Below are positions 1 through 7,562 of a stretch of 64,000 nucleotides of DNA, one piece after another (the first letter of the stretch is position 1; every line of letters starts with the position of its first letter). Location: contig OZ257134.1 of the NCBI GenBank assembly GCA_965279065.1, positions 3,410,001 to 3,474,000 of the forward strand, written 5' to 3'. Made by a program: the position numbers and the translations under genes. Origin of the DNA: JAKAXS01 sp965279065 (GTDB lineage: Bacteria > Pseudomonadota > Alphaproteobacteria > Rhizobiales > Hyphomicrobiaceae). The notes beneath the pieces are model-generated. The model saw nothing but the letters and a program-made list of their open reading frames with translations, was not told the origin of the DNA and did not search any database.

Positions 1-34
1 CGATCGCAACCCGAACACTTTTCTGCCTCAGAGC

Positions 35-50
35 GGTTGTTATAATATCC
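35..50 (+). promoter_or_regulatory. Candidate Zur operator overlapping a -10 box
   Basis: A 16-bp imperfect palindrome (six of eight base pairs symmetric, centred on TTATAA) ends 44 bp before the first gene of the zinc-type operon. It holds a perfect TATAAT at 41-46, so a bound repressor would block the promoter. Its core TGTTATAATATC resembles, from memory, Zur boxes of gammaproteobacterial znu genes. No good -35 is visible at the expected spacing. The Zur assignment is inference from motif likeness plus the downstream gene families. Confidence 0.5.
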
Positions 51-94
51 AAAACTAGAGATCGTACAATCTCGCTCCCAACTTTGAGGCAGAT

Positions 95-655
95 ATGAAC
101 AGCTGGACATGGGCACTCGTGCTGAGCGCATCGCTTGCATCCCACGCGGCGGCTGCCGAAGAACATCGAGAACTGGGACCGCACGTTCATGGTCACGGCG
201 TCCTAAATATAGCGATGGAAGGGACGCGGGTTTCGTTGGATCTCGATGTGCCTGGGATGGACATCGTCGGGTTCGAGCACGCACCGGCAGGTGCCGACCA
301 GCAAGCCACCGTGACGAAAAGCGAGGCACAGCTGTCGAAGGCACTTGAGCTATTCAAGCTCCCTGATGCCGCCCGTTGCAAAGTCACAGACGCGAAGGTC
401 ACCATCGAGGCCCCCGAAAATCACGCGGATGACAAGCAAGGCCACGATGCGGGTCACGAGGGGCATCGCGACTATAATGCGACCTACGTTCTCGAGTGCA
501 CGAAGCCTGAAGCGATCACCACCATAGAATTCGAATATTTCAAGCACTTCAAGAATGCGCACGGCCTCACTGTCAATGTCGTCTCGGACAAGTCGCAGAA
601 TACCTATGAAGTCACGACAGAGACGCCGATGTTGAAACTTGGTGGCACGATGTGA
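95..655 (+). CDS. zrgA: DUF2796 periplasmic zinc-binding protein, ZrgA-like
   Basis: This 186-residue protein has a cleavable signal peptide (about residues 1-21) followed by HVHGHG at 30-35 and a second His/Asp cluster at 110-124, the marks of DUF2796 proteins. Vibrio cholerae ZrgA, the founding example, is the metal-binding component of a zinc uptake system. The start has a GAGG-like ribosome site at 86-89. Its last bases overlap the ATPase start by 4 bp. The Zur-like box just upstream fits zinc-responsive expression. Family assignment is firm; zinc as substrate is inferred from the family and operon. Confidence 0.8.
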   Translation: MNSWTWALVLSASLASHAAAAEEHRELGPHVHGHGVLNIAMEGTRVSLDLDVPGMDIVGFEHAPAGADQQATVTKSEAQLSKALELFKLPDAARCKVTDAKVTIEAPENHADDKQGHDAGHEGHRDYNATYVLECTKPEAITTIEFEYFKHFKNAHGLTVNVVSDKSQNTYEVTTETPMLKLGGTM

Positions 656-1410
656 GCGGGCAAGCCCGCCTCGTGGATCGGCTTGTGAAGCCTGACGCCG
701 GCCCAGTCATTGAGGTGGCTGGCGCATCATTTCAATGGACGGGACCTCGTGCTTTCGGCATCGAGGTGAAGAGCCTGACGGTAGCAGCTCGGGAGCGATT
801 GCTTTTGGTCGGACCCTCGGGCAGCGGCAAGTCAACGCTGCTTAGCTTGCTTGCAGGGATCATTGTACCCACGTCCGGCAGCCTGAGCGTGCTGGGAACG
901 GAGACAACCAAGCTATCGCGCGCCGGCCGCGACCGGTTCCGCGCCGAGCACTTCGGCATCGTCTTCCAGATGTTCAACCTACTGCCCTACGGTTCTGTGA
1001 TCGACAACGTTGTGCTTCCGCTCAGTTTCGCACCAGGTCGCCGTTCGCGCGCCGACAAAGCGACGGGCTCTGCGACGGACGAGGCCTCCCGGCTCTTGGC
1101 AGCACTCGGCCTGGCACGTTCCGAGTATGATGGCACGGCGGCGTCCCGCCTGAGTGTCGGTCAACAGCAGCGCGTTGCGGCCGCCCGCGCATTGATCGGC
1201 CAGCCGGAGATCATCATCGCCGACGAACCGACGTCAGCGCTCGATCGAAACCGGCAACAAGCGTTTCTGGACCTGCTCTTCAGTGAAGTCGAGGCCGCTG
1301 GCGCCGCACTGATTATGGTCAGTCATGAAGAGGCCTTCGCCGGCCGCTTCGACCGAACCCTGACGCTGGGAGACGTCGCGACAACAACTCGCGAAGGGCG
1401 GGTGCCATGA
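652..1410 (+). CDS. zrgB: ABC transporter ATP-binding protein (ZrgB-like, LolD/MacB type)
   Basis: A 252-residue ABC ATPase with Walker A GPSGSGKST (54-62), Q-loop in FQMFNL, signature LSVGQQQ (167-173) and Walker B IIIADEP (187-193). It is the size of LolD/FtsE-type ATPases that partner FtsX-like permeases, and the next gene is such a permease. Translation starts at GTG inside the previous gene's stop (GTGA overlap), so the two are probably coupled. In this operon setting it should energise the Zrg zinc system; taken alone the sequence says only MacB/LolD-like ATPase. Confidence 0.8.
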   Translation: MSGQARLVDRLVKPDAGPVIEVAGASFQWTGPRAFGIEVKSLTVAARERLLLVGPSGSGKSTLLSLLAGIIVPTSGSLSVLGTETTKLSRAGRDRFRAEHFGIVFQMFNLLPYGSVIDNVVLPLSFAPGRRSRADKATGSATDEASRLLAALGLARSEYDGTAASRLSVGQQQRVAAARALIGQPEIIIADEPTSALDRNRQQAFLDLLFSEVEAAGAALIMVSHEEAFAGRFDRTLTLGDVATTTREGRVP

Positions 1411-2666
1411 TCGTCGTCCGGCTTGCCATGCAGTCGCTCCGCAACCGGGCGGGCACGGCCTTGCTGACCGTCATCGCGATTGCCATCAGCGTCGTGCTCC
1501 TGTTAGGCGTGGAGAAGGTCCGGACGGGCGCGCGCCAAAGCTTTGCCGACACGATTTCTGGAACCGATCTGATCGTCGGCGCACGCACCGGCTCGATCCA
1601 ACTGCTGCTGTATTCCGTCTTCAGGATCGGCAACGCCACCAACAACGTCACCTGGCAGAGTTATTCGGATATCGCCAAGCGGCCAGAAGTCGCCTGGATC
1701 GTTCCATTGTCGCTGGGCGACAGCCATCGCGGCTTTCGCGTGCTCGGAACAACCGCCGATTATTTTACGCGATATCGCTACCGGCATGGGCAGGCGCTTG
1801 AATTTACGTCGGGGAAGGCCTTTTCGGATCTCTACGACGTCGTGCTGGGTGCCGACGTGGCGGCCAGTCTGGGCTACCGTCTTGGCAGCTCGATCGTTGT
1901 TGCGCATGGCGCAGGCAGCGTCTCCTTTGTAGATCATGCCGACAAGCCGTTCCGTGTCGTCGGCATCCTGCACAAGACTGGTACGCCTGTCGACCGAACC
2001 GTCCTGGTAAGCCTTGAAGCAATAGAGGCGATCCACGTTGACTGGCAGAGCGGCATGCCCGTGCCGGGACAAACGGTCTCCGCCGATGTCGCACGGAAAA
2101 TGGATCTGTCGCCAAAGGCCGTCACTGCGGCAATGGTCGGACTGAACTCTAAGCTCTCGACCTTCAAGCTCCAGAGATACATCAACGAGTATCCCCAGGA
2201 GCCGCTATCCGCCATCATACCCGGCGCCGCGCTACAAGAGTTGTGGGGCCTCGTCGGTACTGCGGAGACGGCGCTTTCAGCAATCTCGGCGATGGTCGTG
2301 GCAACCGCGCTGCTCGGAATGGTGACTACCATTCTGACGACGCTCAACGAACGCCGCCGGGAGATGTCCATCCTGCGCTCCGTCGGCGCCACTCCAATGA
2401 CCATTTTAGGTTTGCTGGCGACCGAAGCCACGGCGTTGACCACGGCCGGCGTGGTTCTCGGGGTTACGATGCTGTACGCGGCCCTATGGTGCGCCCGGCC
2501 GTTTCTCGATCGCCTTTATGGATTGCAGATCAGCCTGGACGCGCCGAGCGGCGGAGAATGGCTGACGCTCGGAGCGATTATTCTCGCGGGCATGTTGTCG
2601 GGGTTGATACCGGCACTACGTGCTTATCGCCTGTCGGTTGCCGACGGCATGACGATCAGAACATGA
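1407..2666 (+). CDS. zrgC: ABC transporter permease, FtsX/MacB-like (ZrgC-like)
   Basis: A 419-residue FtsX-like permease: one N-terminal membrane helix (about 16-37), a large periplasmic MacB-type core (about 40-280), then three C-terminal helices around residues 290-315, 335-365 and 385-410. This is the MacB/LolC layout, not that of an ordinary metal importer such as ZnuB. That oddity is shared by the Vibrio Zrg system, and the transport mechanism is not obvious from it. ATG starts in a 4-bp overlap with the ATPase stop. Confidence 0.8.
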   Translation: MIVVRLAMQSLRNRAGTALLTVIAIAISVVLLLGVEKVRTGARQSFADTISGTDLIVGARTGSIQLLLYSVFRIGNATNNVTWQSYSDIAKRPEVAWIVPLSLGDSHRGFRVLGTTADYFTRYRYRHGQALEFTSGKAFSDLYDVVLGADVAASLGYRLGSSIVVAHGAGSVSFVDHADKPFRVVGILHKTGTPVDRTVLVSLEAIEAIHVDWQSGMPVPGQTVSADVARKMDLSPKAVTAAMVGLNSKLSTFKLQRYINEYPQEPLSAIIPGAALQELWGLVGTAETALSAISAMVVATALLGMVTTILTTLNERRREMSILRSVGATPMTILGLLATEATALTTAGVVLGVTMLYAALWCARPFLDRLYGLQISLDAPSGGEWLTLGAIILAGMLSGLIPALRAYRLSVADGMTIRT

Positions 2667-3232
2667 GGACCTGCGTGTTGAAACACATTGCTGTGATCGC
2701 GGCTGTGCTGGCACCGTTTATTGCGAGCTTCGACGGCGCGCTCGCCGCCGAGCAGCCGACTGCATTGAAATGGGCACAACTGGTTCCGTCCGGCCCACCG
2801 GCCATGGCGAACAAGACCTTCTTCGCGGGGTCCACACGGCCGGATGACGCATCACCGCCTGCTCCGCCCTTGCAGGAGGGAAAGTTCATGTCAATGAAGC
2901 GGCGTCAGCCAGGCGGCGACCGGCCCCCGGAAGTCGTTCCGGCGCTCAACGGCAAGCTGGTATCGATTGGTGGCTACGTCGTTCCGCTTGATTTCGATAG
3001 CAGCACGATCAAGGAGTTCCTTCTCGTGCCGTTCGTCGGCGCCTGCATCCACGTCCCACCGCCGCCCGCCAATCAAATCATCTACGTGAAGTCCGAGACC
3101 GGTATCGAGATAACGGGTCAGTTCGATCCCGTAACCGTTGTCGGCACAATCAAGACAGAACCAGCCTTCACCGGCCTTGCCGATACCGGCTACAGCATTA
3201 TCGCCCAGTCGGTCGAGCCTCTGAAGCCGTGA
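2663..3232 (+). CDS. zrgD: DUF3299 periplasmic protein (ZrgD-like)
   Basis: A 189-residue secreted protein with a signal peptide (cleavage near residues 27-28, ...GALAA). The core around residues 95-180 (VSIGGYVVPLDFD, FLLVPFVGACIHVPPPPANQ) is typical of DUF3299, an OB-fold-like family of unknown biochemistry that travels with DUF2796 genes. An invariant-looking Cys-Ile-His lies in that core and could bind metal. ATG start chosen because it forms an ATGA overlap with the permease stop; the reading frame stays open upstream but only as an alternate frame of the permease gene. Confidence 0.75.
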   Translation: MRTCVLKHIAVIAAVLAPFIASFDGALAAEQPTALKWAQLVPSGPPAMANKTFFAGSTRPDDASPPAPPLQEGKFMSMKRRQPGGDRPPEVVPALNGKLVSIGGYVVPLDFDSSTIKEFLLVPFVGACIHVPPPPANQIIYVKSETGIEITGQFDPVTVVGTIKTEPAFTGLADTGYSIIAQSVEPLKP

Positions 3233-3840
3233 CACGATACGATGCGCGCGCTGTGCTTGTCTTGCTGGCTGTTGTGGTGCTCTTCACTGGCCGTCTGCCC
3301 GCCAGTGCACACCCGCACGTGTTTGTGACGTCGCATACGAATGTTTTGTTCAAAGGCGGCACCATAAGTGCGCTCCAGTTCGAATGGACCTTTGACGATG
3401 GCTACTCGGCGATGGCCGTCGAAGGGCTCGATGCAAACAAGGACGGTGTCTACGATCGGCAGGAACTGGCCGAACTTGCGAAGGTCAACATCGAGGGCCT
3501 CAAGGAGTTCGAGTATTTCACGCGAGCAGCGATTGACGGCTCCAGCGTTGGCTTCGGCGAGCCGACGGACGCCTGGCTCGAGTACAACAAGGCGATGCTG
3601 ACGCTGCATTTCACGTTGCCGCTGTCTCCCTCGGTTGATCCGAAAGGCAAGTCCTTTCAATTTGCCATTGCCGATCCAAGTGGTTTCATCGCGTTCGAGC
3701 CCGAAGATGTCCCTGTCAGTCTTGTCGGCGACGGTGCGTCCAAGTGCGTGACCGCGTCGTCCGGACCGCCGGCCGAGGGCGTGGATATGGTTCCGCTGGG
3801 CCCGCCCGAAGGCACGATCACGTTGACGTGCTCGCGGTAA
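3229..3840 (+). CDS. zrgE: DUF1007 periplasmic protein (ZrgE-like) with EF-hand-like loop
   Basis: A 203-residue secreted DUF1007 protein. After the signal peptide (about 1-27) the mature chain begins with HPHVFV (28-33), the family hallmark and a likely metal ligand. DUF1007 proteins often accompany divalent-metal transporters. Residues 68-79 form a canonical EF-hand loop (Asp68, Asn70, Asp72, Gly73, Asp76, Glu79), suggesting calcium binding. Translation begins at GTG overlapping the previous stop by 4 bp. It closes the five-gene operon; no clear rho-independent terminator follows. Confidence 0.75.
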   Translation: MTRYDARAVLVLLAVVVLFTGRLPASAHPHVFVTSHTNVLFKGGTISALQFEWTFDDGYSAMAVEGLDANKDGVYDRQELAELAKVNIEGLKEFEYFTRAAIDGSSVGFGEPTDAWLEYNKAMLTLHFTLPLSPSVDPKGKSFQFAIADPSGFIAFEPEDVPVSLVGDGASKCVTASSGPPAEGVDMVPLGPPEGTITLTCSR

Positions 3841-4210
3841 GAGTTGCAGCACGTACTGAGCAGGCCCTACGCGACTTCATCGAACGACCGCCATGCGATC
3901 GATCGCACCCGCGACTTTGATGTCGCAAACTCGGTGGTGCGGACATTGGAACACTTTCGCTAGTGGCGCGTGACGCTCGCTTCAGGTCCGATCTGGCTCA
4001 TCGCTAGCTCAAGCTTCACGACGACCGCTAGGTCGAGGAACCGGCCGAGATCTATGAGCCATCGCAGCTCCCAGCCATGGCGGCAATGCCATCCACCGTC
4101 CGGCACGCGACCATGCGAACCACTTGCATCGGGGTGATCGCCCGAAGTCACGAACCTCGGACGATCAGAGATTGGAAATTGCACGGGTGCTCGAAAATCA
4201 GCATCGTGGA
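3841..4210. other. Gene-free spacer after the zrg-like operon
   Basis: About 370 bases between the operon end and the convergent phasin gene. I see no open frame with coding character, no RNA gene and no strong terminator hairpin; a 12-bp palindrome (gcgatcgatcgc, near 3894-3905) is the only local symmetry. Base composition is less GC-biased than the housekeeping part, consistent with decayed DNA. Confidence 0.5.
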
Positions 4211-4666
4211 TTAGGAAAGCTTCTTGAGGTCTTCGACTGCTTTGTTGGCGATAGCGGATAAAACGTCATTCGTCTCCTTCGCCGCATTAGCCGAAAGTTC
4301 GAGCAGGGTTTTGGCTTGTTCACCAGCTTTCGCCAATTGCGCCTGGGCAAACTCTGCTTGAATCTGCGCGACCTCAGCGAGCGATTTTGCCTTCGCTAAT
4401 CTCTGTGCGGCATCGAAAGCTGCCTCGGTGTTAGCCATTGTATTGGCCACGACTGTCTCAGCCACTCTCTTGAAGCCAGCCTGTGTCGCCAGGACGGTTT
4501 CCTCGAGAACGCTCGCCCCGATCGAACTCGCCTTGTTCCACTTCGCGTTGACTTCCCGCGCCTTCGTGACGCTCTCCTCCGCCATGGCGCGAACCTTGGC
4601 TGGGACTTCAAGCTTAGCCACGGCCTCCAGCATCTCCTGGGCTTGCTGATTGACTTTATCAATCAT
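4211..4666 (-). CDS. Phasin family protein
   Basis: A 151-residue, Ala/Glu/Lys-rich, fully helical amphipathic protein without signal peptide or membrane helix, of the Phasin_2 type. Phasins coat polyhydroxyalkanoate granules, limiting their size and coalescence. Here heptad-like hydrophobic spacing runs through almost the whole length. It is transcribed divergently from a response regulator, with two TGC-N3-GCA motifs in the shared upstream region that resemble PhaR operators. No PHA synthase or depolymerase is in the window. Granule association is family knowledge, not visible directly. Confidence 0.8.
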   Translation of the reverse strand: MIDKVNQQAQEMLEAVAKLEVPAKVRAMAEESVTKAREVNAKWNKASSIGASVLEETVLATQAGFKRVAETVVANTMANTEAAFDAAQRLAKAKSLAEVAQIQAEFAQAQLAKAGEQAKTLLELSANAAKETNDVLSAIANKAVEDLKKLS

Positions 4667-4748
4667 CTATTTTCTCCATTTATTTCATAATGGTACGAAC
4701 ATTTCCGCCGGGGTTTTGGCCACGACTACACCCATTCTTACTCAACAA

Positions 4749-4805
4749 ATGTTGCGGTGCAACATATTGAATGTCGCATCGCACCATAGTATTATTGCAC
4801 TGCAG
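4749..4805. promoter_or_regulatory. Two TGC-N3-GCA motifs, candidate PhaR sites
   Basis: In the divergent region between phasin and response-regulator genes, a perfect 7-bp inverted repeat with a 3-bp spacer (4749-4765, core TTGC-ggt-GCAA) is followed 43 bp later by TTGC-act-GCAG (4795-4805). PhaR of Paracoccus and Rhodobacter is reported to bind TGC-rich sites of the form CTGC-N3/4-GCAG and to repress phasin genes. The match is by eye. The sites lie about 80-140 bp from the phasin start and 50-100 bp from the regulator start, so either gene could be controlled. Confidence 0.4.
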
Positions 4806-4851
4806 CATTGCAAGCCTTACTGGAGTGGGCAGGAGCCTTGGGAGACGGCAA

Positions 4852-5565
4852 ATGGCACAGCGATTCCTGATCGTCGAAGACCATCCTCTCTACGCGGATG
4901 CACTGCAGGCCGCGATCCGCAGTTCGATGCCGGATGTCCACATCGTACAGGCCGCCCTTCTCGAAGATGCGAAATCCGCCCTCGACAGGGCTGCTGTCGA
5001 TCTTGTTTTGTTGGATCTATGGCTTCCCGACACGCATGGGTTCGCAGGGCTGATCGAGCTGAGGCGGCTGCACCCGAAGACACCAATCGTGATCAGTTCC
5101 GCCTTCGACGATCACAGCGTAATTCACAACGCAATCGCTTGCGGAGCTTCCGGCTACATTCCGAAATCTGCTGGGAAGGCCGACATTGTCCGATCCATAC
5201 AGAGCGTCCTTGCCGGTGACATTGCACTTCCGACCTCATATCTGCCTCCGAACATGGCCGGAGACAAAACCCTGGAGGCCCTGAGTTACAGGCTGAATTG
5301 TCTCACCCCGAAACAGCTGCGTGTCCTCCAAATGCTTTGCCAGGGGTTGCTCAACAAGCAGATCGCGTATCAGCTCGACATTGGCGAGACGACAGTCAAA
5401 GCACACGTCAGCGAGATTCTCAGGAAGTTGAGCGTTGGCTCTCGCACACAAGCCGTTCTGGAAATTTCAAAGCTCAATTTCAACGCCGTTCTGGCGCTCT
5501 ACGCGTCTGACAATCCCACCAACATTGTTGAATTTGACCGGCGCGGAAATGGCGTCGAACATTGA
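4852..5565 (+). CDS. LuxR/NarL-family response regulator
   Basis: A 237-residue two-component regulator. The receiver domain (1-120) has acidic residues Glu9/Asp10, phospho-acceptor Asp55 (VLLDLWLPD) and a conserved Lys in GYIPKS. A LuxR-type helix-turn-helix lies at about 150-205 (LTPKQLRVLQML, NKQIAYQL, TVKAHVSEIL). The start is the ATG with GGGAG upstream; earlier in-frame starts would add residues unlike the family. No partner kinase is adjacent, so its signal is unknown; divergence from the phasin gene hints at storage-polymer or stress control. Confidence 0.85.
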   Translation: MAQRFLIVEDHPLYADALQAAIRSSMPDVHIVQAALLEDAKSALDRAAVDLVLLDLWLPDTHGFAGLIELRRLHPKTPIVISSAFDDHSVIHNAIACGASGYIPKSAGKADIVRSIQSVLAGDIALPTSYLPPNMAGDKTLEALSYRLNCLTPKQLRVLQMLCQGLLNKQIAYQLDIGETTVKAHVSEILRKLSVGSRTQAVLEISKLNFNAVLALYASDNPTNIVEFDRRGNGVEH

Positions 5566-5575
5566 GGGCTATGTC

Positions 5576-5695
5576 ATGGCTCGATTGGATCAACCAAGTG
5601 ACGATGAAGACGACGGCGCCCATTGGGTTCATCCGAAACTTGGCGCAATAGTCGCTGTGATCCTCACGACAGCCGCGATCTTAGTGTGCCTATAG
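5576..5695 (+). CDS. Small single-pass membrane protein
   Basis: A 39-codon frame starting 10 bp after the regulator stop, with a GAGGG ribosome site about 7 bp upstream of ATG. The product has an acidic N-terminus (DDEDD) and one hydrophobic helix (about residues 22-38) ending at the C-terminus. A longer start (48 codons, 5549) would overlap the regulator. No family is recognised. The spacing, ribosome site and clear membrane helix favour a real gene, but so short a frame could be chance. Confidence 0.45.
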   Translation: MARLDQPSDDEDDGAHWVHPKLGAIVAVILTTAAILVCL

Positions 5696-6173
5696 CGGCA
5701 TCCTGTTGCAGAGGCCAAAAGGTCGGCTTCTGGCCCATAGCGGATCGACGCCGAATTCGCTCGCACTGCCGCCGTTGATCGAAAAGCAGATTGAACGCCG
5801 ACTTTCGCCCAGGCCACGATTTAAGTGATGATAAACTCCGGCCCGCAGGCCAGTTGGCGCACCCGGGTGGAGAGAGTTCGAAATCTCTGCTGGCCGCACT
5901 CGACGAGCTAGAGACCGAATTGGCCGAGGATTCCCAACTGTTTGACCTGGTCCTCGCACCGTAAGCTAAGTGCACATCGGGAAGATGCTGGGCGGATGCG
6001 GCAAGAGGAAACCGTTGGCCGCATCATCGCGCGGGTCGGCTGATAAATTCGCAACTGCCATTAGGAATGGCCCGCTCCATGGCGGCGCAGACCCGGAGCG
6101 GATCCTCACGCCCGCGTTCAAGCGCAACAGATTTGTCGAGAGGACATTGAAACAAATGTCGGCGTTGGATCAA
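5696..6173. other. Degenerate DNA with a possible coding remnant
   Basis: About 480 bases without an intact gene. On the plus strand, a frame ending in TAA at 5962-5964 encodes a coding-like tail (LLAALDELETELAEDSQLFD, then LVLAP) but has no convincing ATG, so it may be the 3' end of a decayed gene. The stretch 5855-5866 repeats the 3' end of the tRNA-Arg gene exactly (separate entry). Nothing else is recognisable. Confidence 0.4.
5855..5866 (+). repeat. 12-bp direct copy of the tRNA-Arg 3' end (att-like)
   Basis: TGGCGCACCCGG occurs here and at 7370-7381, where it is the CCA end and acceptor strand of tRNA-Arg(CCG) read on the complement. A TTCGAA follows at both places but offset by 4 bp, as if from a diverged T-arm. 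Both copies are in the same orientation and on the 3' side of the tRNA, the geometry expected for attL/attR of an element that used the tRNA gene. No integrase is present, and twelve bases can recur by chance in GC-rich DNA. Confidence 0.35.
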
Positions 6174-7124
6174 TCAGCCTGGTGCACACTTTGACCAGTT
6201 AACTTCGCACCGGCGGGCTCCGTCTGCTCCTTGTTCCACAGCGCAACTGCTGAAAGCCGCTGTTTTTGCCTGACCCTCACTTGGCGCCGCTTCGTAGAAG
6301 TCCTTACAAGAAAATAGAAAGCATGCTGTGACACGCGCCACGCATTTTCCGACGGCGGCGAAAGTCTCTCCGCAATACTCGCATGAGACACGAGCTGCAG
6401 CGCGAGCCAGATCCTTGTCTGCACCGAAACCCACGGTGCATGTCTTGGTCGTCGCGTGGCAGAAAACAGCGACGTGTTCTTTGCCTTCCTTCAATCTTTC
6501 TTTGAGCATAGCCGCCCTCTCTTGCTCGAATTGAGTGCGCTTCTGCTCTTCGGCGAGCATAGCTTTGTTCATCCTCGTTGCTTCTGCGAGCTGCTGTTGA
6601 TTAGCCGCTTCGAAGTTGTTCCAAACTGAGATTAGGCCCCCGACGACAATGGCTATTCCGACGGTTCCAACCATCTGGCGCAAGGTTATGCGACGTAGCG
6701 AATAGGCGGACAGACCGGCAAAGCAAAACCCGACAAGAAGAAATCCCGGCTTGAATATCCCGAGAATGCTTACGACCAAAACGAAGGTCCCGATCAAGCC
6801 CGCACAAAATCCTCCAGCATAATTCACCCACGTCAGTGCGCGTTTAGGGAGCGCAGAGTTTGCGTGACCAGCCTCAAGCGAAATAGCCTGCAAGTCGTTA
6901 GCCGTGCCTGCTGACCGGACGAACGTCTGTTCCTTAGCTATGCGAGCCAAAAATCTTATCTGTTGATCCTGTGTCCATGTCGTCGGCTCACGAGGAAGGT
7001 CTTCTTCAGCGCGAATAAGTGCTAACGCGCCCGCGAGCCGCGCGTTGCCTCTGGCTCGTTCTTCGGCTGCTCGAGCTGACAATTCGACATAAAGTTCAGC
7101 TGCCTCGCTGGACTTGCGTTCCAT
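6174..7124 (-). CDS. Hypothetical membrane protein with Cys-rich C-terminus
   Basis: A 316-residue protein of no family I recognise. Residues 1-95 are soluble and charged; three hydrophobic helices lie at about 101-121, 125-142 and 152-168; residues 170-215 form a charged coiled-coil-like stretch; the C-terminal 100 residues carry about ten cysteines (including CEYC), suggesting a disulfide-bonded or metal-binding domain. Which side of the membrane that domain occupies is unclear. It sits alone between decayed DNA and a tRNA gene and is less GC-rich than neighbours, consistent with acquired DNA. Confidence 0.6.
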   Translation of the reverse strand: MERKSSEAAELYVELSARAAEERARGNARLAGALALIRAEEDLPREPTTWTQDQQIRFLARIAKEQTFVRSAGTANDLQAISLEAGHANSALPKRALTWVNYAGGFCAGLIGTFVLVVSILGIFKPGFLLVGFCFAGLSAYSLRRITLRQMVGTVGIAIVVGGLISVWNNFEAANQQQLAEATRMNKAMLAEEQKRTQFEQERAAMLKERLKEGKEHVAVFCHATTKTCTVGFGADKDLARAAARVSCEYCGETFAAVGKCVARVTACFLFSCKDFYEAAPSEGQAKTAAFSSCAVEQGADGARRCEVNWSKCAPG

Positions 7125-7369
7125 CGGCCCCGCCCAATAAATTGAAGTGTCCCTGCGATGGATGATGCGTCATTCACGGTACTGGAATCAACCCGACTCG
7201 CGAGCTTGTCTCTATCTGTGCCTTGCGTGCAATGTCCGTTTGTCGCCCTAAGCTGACCTGTGCCGAGTTTACCCTGCATGGCCTCTTTTGGTCCGACAGC
7301 CGACTCAGAGGTCGACTTCCACCCAGACCAAGATCAGGGTGATGTTATGCTGCGGAGTGAAAGGCCGAA

Positions 7370-7446
7370 TGGCGCACCCGGCAGGATTCGAACCTGCGAC
7401 CTCTGCCTTCGGAGGGCAGCACTCTATCCAGCTGAGCTACGGGTGC
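7370..7446 (-). tRNA. tRNA-Arg (anticodon CCG)
   Basis: The complement folds as a full cloverleaf: acceptor GCACCCG/CGGGTGC, D-stem GCTC/GAGT, anticodon stem CTGCC/GGCAG with loop CTCCGAA (anticodon CCG at 7410-7412, reading CGG), T-stem GCAGG/CCTGC with loop TTCGAAT, discriminator G and an encoded CCA. CGG codons fit this GC-rich genome. It lies downstream of the chemoreceptor gene on the same strand. Its 3' end is duplicated at 5855-5866. Confidence 0.97.
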
Positions 7447-7562
7447 TGAGAGCCAGGGCCTAGATAGACTATTCCCGCCGCGTCGGCAATTGCGCGGCCG
7501 GATGCCCCAAATAACGTGTGCTGCGGGCAATCAGGAGCCAACGGCGACCGGCTCCGAACGGC

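Noticed and set aside
3960..4184. 74-codon minus-strand frame in the spacer before the phasin gene
   Set aside because: No ribosome site, no recognisable domain, and composition not unlike random frames in GC-rich DNA.
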